DNA of 32,823 nt from Gemmatimonadales bacterium (GTDB lineage Bacteria > Gemmatimonadota > Gemmatimonadetes > Gemmatimonadales > GWC2-71-9): the NCBI GenBank assembly GCA_025937755.1, contig JAICQR010000013.1:1-32823 (forward strand). Reading direction: 5' to 3'. This document shows positions 28,171 to 32,823 of this stretch, piece by piece. Within the stretch, counting starts at the first letter, position 1. Every line of letters starts with the position of its first letter. Both the position numbers and the translations under genes were made by a program. The notes beneath the pieces were generated by a model. It made no database searches, was not told where the DNA came from, and saw nothing but the letters and a program-made list of their open reading frames with translations.

Positions 28171-28605
28171 ATGTCGCGCAGTTTTCTTCCAATCGTCGCC
28201 CTGCTGCTGGTCGGTGCAGGCGGCACCGCAACGCAGCATCTTCGCCTTACCGGAACGTCGCCGGCCAGGGATTCCACCGTGGCCGAGGCGCCGCGCGAGA
28301 TCCGGTTGAGCTTCAACCTCAAGCCCGAGCTGGCGCTGGTGCGGATCGGCCTCGCGTCGGCCTCAGGCACCAAGGTGGCCATGGGCAAACCCGCCCGCAC
28401 CTCCGACTCGCTGACGGTCGCCGCGCCGGTCGAGGGCAAGCTCGCGGCGGGTGGATATACCGTGACCTGGCAGGCGGCCTCGAGTGATGGCCACCCCATT
28501 CGCGGAACTTTCGGATTCACGGTGGCACCTGCGGCGGCCACGGCTGAATCCGCGGCAACGCCGTCAGGAACGACAATTTCCCGGGACCACTCATCGCATC
28601 GTTGA
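28171..28605 (+). CDS. copC: CopC-domain copper-binding protein
   Basis: 144-residue secreted cupredoxin-like protein. After the signal peptide (MSRSFLPIVALLLVGAGGTA) the mature N-terminus places a His first or second (TQHLRLTGTSP), and a second His is in SDGHPIRGTFGF; these are the usual Cu(II) ligand positions of CopC. Family strands LTGTSPARDSTVAEAPREIRLSF and YTVTWQAASSDGHP are clear. The Met-rich Cu(I) site of Pseudomonas CopC is missing, as in many single-site CopC proteins. The Ala/Thr/Ser-rich C-terminal tail ends in HSSHR. A GAGGGGAG ribosome binding site precedes ATG 28171. The stop overlaps the copD start as TGATG. Confidence 0.9.
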   Translation: MSRSFLPIVALLLVGAGGTATQHLRLTGTSPARDSTVAEAPREIRLSFNLKPELALVRIGLASASGTKVAMGKPARTSDSLTVAAPVEGKLAAGGYTVTWQAASSDGHPIRGTFGFTVAPAAATAESAATPSGTTISRDHSSHR

Positions 28606-29534
28606 TGCTGTTGCAGGATCCGACACCGCTGCTCGACGCCGCCACCGGTGCGAGGTGGCTGGGCTACGTGTCGCTTTTCCCGGTGGTGGGAGCGGCGGTA
28701 TTCCGGATTCTGGTTCGGCGCACCGGCTCCGGCTGGCCCGACATGGTGCCTCGGCTGGAACGGCGCGCCGCAGCCGTTGGGTTGGTGGCCGCCGGCGCGC
28801 TGCTGATCGAACTGCTGCTCAAGCTGTACCTGCAGGCCCGCGCGTTCAGCGACCCGACGTTGCCACTTTCCATGGAAGACGTGCACACGGTGCTGCGGCA
28901 TACCAGCTGGGGCAGCGGCTGGCACCTGCAGTTCATGGCGGCGATTCTGGCGCTGGTGGGCTACGCACTGGCCCGGCGCTGGACCTCTGGCTGGATCCTG
29001 GTGTTCGCGGCCGTGCTGTTCAGCCTCTTCGCCACCCCGCTGACGGGCCACGCCACAGAGCATCCATGGGGACCGCGCATTGGCCAGCTGGTGCACTCGC
29101 TGCACCTGGCGGCCGGCTCCACTTGGCTCGGCACGCTCGCCGCGCTGCTCGCCTCGGTCTATCCGGCTACACTCGGCGACCCGCGCCGGGAGCAGGTCCT
29201 GGCAAAATTGGTAAATGCGTTCTCCCCGCTCGCGCTGGTTTCTGCCGGCACCGCGGTGGCATTGGGGCTGGTGCTGGGCCTGACGTACAACGGTGGCATC
29301 AGCGCGATCTTCACCACGGCATATGGCCGTACCATGCTGGTGAAGGTTGGGCTGCTCGGAGGTGTTCTCGTGACGGGCTGGTACAACTGGAAACGGGTGC
29401 GCCCGGCGCTGGGCGCGGAACCGGGGGCCGAGCGGCTGGCGCGATCGGCAGTGGCCGAACTGGTGCTGGGTACGCTGCTGCTGGCGGCGACCGCAGTGCT
29501 GGTGGCACTGCCTGCGGCGGGCATCGGTGAGTAG
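28605..29534 (+). CDS. copD: CopD-family copper transport membrane protein
   Basis: 309-residue membrane protein with about eight helices, proposed to move copper across the inner membrane after delivery by CopC. CopD features are an N-terminal ATGARWLGYVSLFPVVGAAVF, a central TGHATEH, the helix VHSLHLAAGSTWLGTLAALL with two His, and C-terminal YGRTMLVKVGLLGGVLVTGWYNW. ATG 28605 overlaps the copC stop (TGATG), so the pair is translationally coupled. The next gene begins eight bases before the copD stop. Copper supply to the cytochrome oxidase encoded 1 kb downstream is a plausible purpose. Confidence 0.9.
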   Translation: MLLQDPTPLLDAATGARWLGYVSLFPVVGAAVFRILVRRTGSGWPDMVPRLERRAAAVGLVAAGALLIELLLKLYLQARAFSDPTLPLSMEDVHTVLRHTSWGSGWHLQFMAAILALVGYALARRWTSGWILVFAAVLFSLFATPLTGHATEHPWGPRIGQLVHSLHLAAGSTWLGTLAALLASVYPATLGDPRREQVLAKLVNAFSPLALVSAGTAVALGLVLGLTYNGGISAIFTTAYGRTMLVKVGLLGGVLVTGWYNWKRVRPALGAEPGAERLARSAVAELVLGTLLLAATAVLVALPAAGIGE

Positions 29535-30216
29535 CCGGCCTCGTCGATTCTCGTGGCGATGGCCACTGCTGGCGGTCGTCCTGGCGGCGGCATGTGCCCC
29601 GCCGCAGGCAGCGGTCGAGGCCAACACCGTACCGATCCCGACCGCACCTGATTCGGTGGCGGCCCGGCTCCTGGCCGATGTGCGCGATATCGACAGCACC
29701 ATCCGGGTCGAGGCGCGCTATTTCACCAGCAACAACTTCACCGGCGCTCCGCTCGCGGGATACGAGGCCGACCGGGCGCTGTTGCGGCGCGAGGCGGCGG
29801 TGGCGCTGGGCAAGGTCCAGCAGCGCCTGGCCCGGCAGGGGTTGGGTCTGCTGGTCTATGATGGATACCGGCCGGTGCGGGGCACACTGGCGATGGTGGA
29901 GTGGGCAGAGCGGACCGGCAGGGTCTCGCTGCTGGATGACGGCTACATCGCCCGGCGAAGCCGGCACAACATGGGTGTGGCAGTGGACCTGACCGTCGTG
30001 TCGCTGGCCACCGGCGAGCCACTCGACATGGGAACACCCTTCGACACCTTCGACGAATCGGCCCATACTGCCAACGCCACCGGGGAGGTGGCCCGAAACC
30101 GTTCGGTGCTGGTGGACGCGATGGAAGCCGAGGGGTTCGTCAACTACGAGCAGGAGTGGTGGCACTTCAGTTTCGAGGTATCCCACCCGGTTCCGTTCGA
30201 CATGCCTGTCCGCTAA
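29527..30216 (+). CDS. D-alanyl-D-alanine dipeptidase (VanX/DdpX family, M15D) lipoprotein
   Basis: 229-residue exported zinc dipeptidase cleaving D-Ala-D-Ala. Zinc ligands His147 and Asp154 lie in SRHNMGVAVDLTV, His213 and the catalytic Glu210 in EQEWWHF, and the substrate arginine is Arg115 in YDGYRPVRG. The N-terminus is a lipoprotein signal (LLAVVLAAAC, Cys23), so the enzyme works in the periplasm and probably recycles wall peptides rather than giving glycopeptide resistance. The GTG start overlaps copD by eight bases, placing it in the copper transcript, an unexpected pairing. Confidence 0.9.
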   Translation: MSSRPRRFSWRWPLLAVVLAAACAPPQAAVEANTVPIPTAPDSVAARLLADVRDIDSTIRVEARYFTSNNFTGAPLAGYEADRALLRREAAVALGKVQQRLARQGLGLLVYDGYRPVRGTLAMVEWAERTGRVSLLDDGYIARRSRHNMGVAVDLTVVSLATGEPLDMGTPFDTFDESAHTANATGEVARNRSVLVDAMEAEGFVNYEQEWWHFSFEVSHPVPFDMPVR

Positions 30217-30229
30217 GCGCCGAAGCTGC

Positions 30230-30258
30230 TTGATTTTGGCGCTGGGACAGGATAAGAT
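30230..30258 (+). promoter_or_regulatory. Candidate promoter of the cytochrome oxidase operon
   Basis: TTGATT (30230-30235) and TAAGAT (30253-30258) are 17 bases apart. The -35 lies inside an inverted repeat (AGCGCC at 30216-30221, GGCGCT at 30238-30243) that could also end the preceding transcript. A leader of about 50 bases follows to ATG 30317. Confidence 0.4.
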
Positions 30259-30316
30259 GGCACGTCTCGATCGTCCCCGACGATCTGTACGACCCCTTTC
30301 CAACAGGATTGCCGAC

Positions 30317-31444
30317 ATGGCCTCCTGGACCCGTGCCGCTCGCCGCATTCGATGGTGGGCGCCCGTAGTCCTTGTCTCGTTAGCTCTTGCCGCCTGCGGC
30401 GGCACATCAGAGCAATATCCGCAAAGCACGCTGCACCCCAAGGCCGACTTTGCCCGGCTGCTTGATGGTGTGTTCATGCACACCGTCTGGGCCGCGGTCG
30501 TGGTCTTCGTCCTGGTCGAGGGGGCGCTGCTCTGGGTCATGTGGCGCTACCGGGGCAAGCCGGGCGACGCCGAGCCGCCCCAGGTCCATGGCAACACCCT
30601 GCTGGAGATCATCTGGACCGCGATCCCGGCGCTCCTCCTCGCGGTCATCGCGGTGCCTACGGTGCGGGCCATCTTCAAGACCTACGAAGTGCCGGCCGGG
30701 GATGCGCTGGAGGTGGAGGTCATCGGGCATCAGTGGTGGTGGGAATTCCGCTACCCGGATGAAGGCCTGGTCACCGCCAACGAGCTGCATGTGCCGCAGG
30801 GGCGCACAGTCACGCTCAAGATGAAGACGATCGACGTGCTGCACAGCTTCTGGGTACCGCAATTCGCCGGCAAGCGCGACGTCTTCACCAACCGCACCAC
30901 CACGCTCTGGTTCAAGGCCGACACCACCGGGTACTACTCGGGACAGTGTGCCGAGTTCTGCGGCATCCAGCACGGGAAGATGGCGTTCCACGTGGTGGTG
31001 GAGACTCCCGAAGAATTCGCCGCGTATATCGCTGGGCTCAAGGCTACGGCGCCTCCGGCTGACACGGCGGCGGCGAGTACGGCCGCTGTAGCTGCTGCGT
31101 CCGCGGCCGCTCCCGCCCAGGCTGGAGATACCACCGTCACGTCGCTGGCGGCGCAGGCCCCGACCTCTGCTGCCGTGGACTCGGGGGGCAAGCTCTTCCA
31201 GACGAGGTGCACGATCTGCCATTCGCTGAACGCGACGGAGACCCGCAAGATGATCGGGCCCAACCTGGCCACTGTGGGAAGCCGGCGGCATATCGCGGCG
31301 GGCACGCTGCTCAACACCGACGCCAACCTCGCGGCGTGGATCAAGGACCCCCAGCAGCTCAAGGTCGGCGTCCAGATGCAGAACCTCGGGCTCACGACGG
31401 AGCAGGCCGAGATGGTGGCGGCCTACCTCCGGACGCACCGGTAA
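30317..31444 (+). CDS. ctaC: Cytochrome c oxidase subunit II fused to cytochrome c
   Basis: 375 residues from ATG 30317 (AGGA eight bases upstream). A lipoprotein signal ends at LAAC (Cys27), followed by two membrane helices (about 54-77 and 99-118). The CuA domain has GHQWWWEFRY, His176, Cys211 and Cys215 (CAEFCGIQH), His219 and Met222, all CuA ligands. After an Ala/Thr/Pro-rich linker (242-288) comes a cytochrome c domain with CTICH (298-302) and a likely axial Met354 (GVQMQNL). This caa3-type layout takes electrons from cytochrome c and passes them to subunit I. An upstream ATG (30257) is in frame, but would lengthen the signal peptide unnaturally. Confidence 0.94.
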   Translation: MASWTRAARRIRWWAPVVLVSLALAACGGTSEQYPQSTLHPKADFARLLDGVFMHTVWAAVVVFVLVEGALLWVMWRYRGKPGDAEPPQVHGNTLLEIIWTAIPALLLAVIAVPTVRAIFKTYEVPAGDALEVEVIGHQWWWEFRYPDEGLVTANELHVPQGRTVTLKMKTIDVLHSFWVPQFAGKRDVFTNRTTTLWFKADTTGYYSGQCAEFCGIQHGKMAFHVVVETPEEFAAYIAGLKATAPPADTAAASTAAVAAASAAAPAQAGDTTVTSLAAQAPTSAAVDSGGKLFQTRCTICHSLNATETRKMIGPNLATVGSRRHIAAGTLLNTDANLAAWIKDPQQLKVGVQMQNLGLTTEQAEMVAAYLRTHR

Positions 31445-31457
31445 CCTCGGACTTTTC

Positions 31458-32823
31458 ATGGCTACTTCCGCAGTGTCCCCTGCCGGCGAGATCCCCGCGA
31501 TCCACCCCGAAAAGACCGGGCTGTGGAGCTGGATCACCACGGTCGATCACAAGAAGATCGGCATTCTCTACGGCATCAGCGCATTCGCGTTCTTCCTGAT
31601 CGGCGGGCTGGAGGCACTGCTCCTCCGGCTCCAGCTGGGCACACCGGACAACACGTTCCTGTCGCCCGAGCTGTACAACCAGCTGTTCACGATGCACGGC
31701 ACGACGATGATCTTCCTCGCCGTCATGCCGATGAGTGCGGTGTTCTTCAATTACATGATTCCGCTGCAGCTGGGGGCGCGGGACGTGGCCTTCCCGCGGC
31801 TCAACGCCTTCAGCTACTGGGTGTTCCTGCTGGGCGGACTGGTGCTCAATTCGAGCTTCCTGTTCAACGCCGCCCCGAATGCCGGATGGTTCGGGTACGC
31901 CAACCTGACGTCCACCCAGTATTCGCCGGGCCTCAACATCGACTTCTGGGTCGTCGGCCTCCAGATCCTGGGTGTGTCGTCGCTGGCGGCGGGCGTGAAC
32001 TTCTTCACCACCGTGGTGAACATGCGCTGCAAGGGCATGAAGCTCATGCGGATGCCGATGTTCACCTGGATGAGTTTCATCACCCAGGTGCTGATCCTGC
32101 TGGCGTTCCCGGTGATCACGGTGGCGCTGATGCTGGTGATGTTCGACCGGTTCTTCGGCTCGAACTTCTTCGTCACGGCGCGGGGCGGTGACCCGATGCT
32201 GTGGCAGCACCTGTTCTGGATCTTCGGGCATCCCGAGGTCTACATCCTGATCCTGCCGTCGTTCGGGATCGTGAGCGAGGTGCTGCCGGTGTTCGCCCGG
32301 AAGCCGCTGTTCGGCTATGCCGCGATGGTGTTCTCCGGCATCTTCATCGCCTTCCTCGGCTTCGGCGTGTGGGCCCACCACATGTTCGCCACCGGCATGG
32401 GCCCGATCGCCGACACGATGTTCAGCCTGACCACGATGCTGATCGCGATTCCCACCGGGGTGAAGATCTTCAACTGGCTGGGCACCGTCGCGGGCGGGTC
32501 GCTCCAGTACAAGACCCCACTGTACTTCTCGCTCGGCTTCATCGCGATGTTCATCATCGGCGGGCTGTCGGGGGTGATGCACGCGTCGCCGCCGGCGGAC
32601 CTGCAGCAGACCGACTCGTACTTCATCGTGGCCCACTTCCACTACGTGCTGTTCGGCGGTGCGCTCTTCGGTCTGTTCGCCGGCCTCTATTACTGGTGGC
32701 CGAAGATCACCGGGAAGCTGCTCGACGAACGCGTCGGCACGCTGCACTTCTGGCTGATGCTGATCGGGTTCAACCTGACCTTCGCGCCGTTCCACATCCT
32801 CGGCCTGCAGGGGATGGCGCGGC
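31458..32823 (+). CDS. ctaD: Cytochrome c oxidase subunit I (A1-type), 3' end outside the window
   Basis: Partial gene: 455 codons visible, cut by the window edge. The N-terminus TTVDHKKIGILYGI, the low-spin haem His in FTMHGTTMIFL, and the binuclear-centre stretch WIFGHPEVYILILPSFG (with the D-channel Glu of A1-type oxidases and the cross-linked His-Tyr pair) are clear. HHMFATGM holds the CuB histidines, and AHFHYVLFGGALFG the haem a and a3 ligands. The enzyme reduces oxygen and pumps protons in the inner membrane with CtaC, 13 bases upstream. The ATG at 31458 lacks a clear ribosome binding site, so coupling to ctaC is likely. Confidence 0.95.
   Translation, partial: MATSAVSPAGEIPAIHPEKTGLWSWITTVDHKKIGILYGISAFAFFLIGGLEALLLRLQLGTPDNTFLSPELYNQLFTMHGTTMIFLAVMPMSAVFFNYMIPLQLGARDVAFPRLNAFSYWVFLLGGLVLNSSFLFNAAPNAGWFGYANLTSTQYSPGLNIDFWVVGLQILGVSSLAAGVNFFTTVVNMRCKGMKLMRMPMFTWMSFITQVLILLAFPVITVALMLVMFDRFFGSNFFVTARGGDPMLWQHLFWIFGHPEVYILILPSFGIVSEVLPVFARKPLFGYAAMVFSGIFIAFLGFGVWAHHMFATGMGPIADTMFSLTTMLIAIPTGVKIFNWLGTVAGGSLQYKTPLYFSLGFIAMFIIGGLSGVMHASPPADLQQTDSYFIVAHFHYVLFGGALFGLFAGLYYWWPKITGKLLDERVGTLHFWLMLIGFNLTFAPFHILGLQGMAR

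Noticed and set aside
28137-29702. 521-codon open frame on the minus strand opposite copC/copD
   Set aside because: The sequence is low-complexity Arg/Gln/His/Ala with no family motif, and it covers three real plus-strand genes.
29527-30216. VanX-like gene as part of a glycopeptide-resistance cluster
   Set aside because: No vanH, vanA-type ligase or vanRS genes are present. It is a lipoprotein in a copper transcript, which suits peptide recycling better.
31392-32795. 467-codon open frame on the minus strand opposite ctaD
   Set aside because: It is antisense to a clear cytochrome oxidase subunit I gene. Its His/Glu/Arg-rich composition is what reverse-complemented high-GC codons give.

Overview
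The window is gene-dense, high-GC bacterial chromosome (about two thirds G+C by eye). It carries 29 protein genes in tightly packed runs, many joined by ATGA/GTGA stop-start overlaps. I see no rRNA, tRNA, transposase, phage gene or CRISPR array, and no gene-free stretch above about 300 bases. The gene style suggests Gemmatimonadota: a membrane-anchored BTAD-type regulator with TPRs, a beta-propeller lipoprotein, many secreted proteins and lipoproteins, and an A1-type cytochrome oxidase. This is inference from gene content, not a phylogenetic placement.

Layout. 94-2909 (minus): a folate/pterin run of PTPS-family enzyme, pterin carbinolamine dehydratase, PabB and PabA, divergent from 5-formyl-THF cyclo-ligase (2959-3528). 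3534-5410: an Arg/Trp-rich secreted protein and a propeller-like lipoprotein. 5624-8173: a DEAH-type helicase. 8194-11300 (minus): a sulfur module of TauE/SafE permease, CstB-like persulfide dioxygenase-rhodanese, ArsR and TetR. 11466-15734 (plus): a PAS-Fis regulator, an outer-membrane barrel protein, a lipoprotein and IspH. 15780-20297 (minus): a BTAD/TPR membrane regulator, a secreted metallo-beta-lactamase-fold protein and a DUF72 protein. 20373-24415 (plus): a SnoaL-like protein, two lipoproteins, a DUF418 membrane protein and a quinone oxidoreductase. 24455-27947 (minus): GreA, an unknown protein, an alpha/beta hydrolase, DUF983 and a radical SAM protein. 28171-32823 (plus): CopC, CopD, a VanX-like dipeptidase, CtaC and CtaD, the last cut by the window end.

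How the genes fit together. PTPS, PabA and PabB supply pterin and p-aminobenzoate branches of folate synthesis, and the cyclo-ligase recycles formyl-folate. The PTPS carries a CExxHGH motif, which I recall as the signature of dual QueD/folate enzymes able to replace FolB. TauE plus the PDO-rhodanese resembles the staphylococcal cst persulfide/sulfite detoxification set, but under an ArsR/TetR pair. A shared divergent control region (11301-11465) holds an ArsR-like palindrome and a CRP-like site.

The least explained signal is short tandem repeats at gene borders. GTGGGRA-type heptamers sit at two convergent junctions and start exactly at stop codons. In two genes (DUF72 and pabA) the repeat has become the coding tail. 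YTACCGCC and AGCCGTCC octamers sit at the pabA end and in the helicase promoter region. Three genes share a TAnnnT-N5-ATG arrangement suggesting leaderless transcripts.
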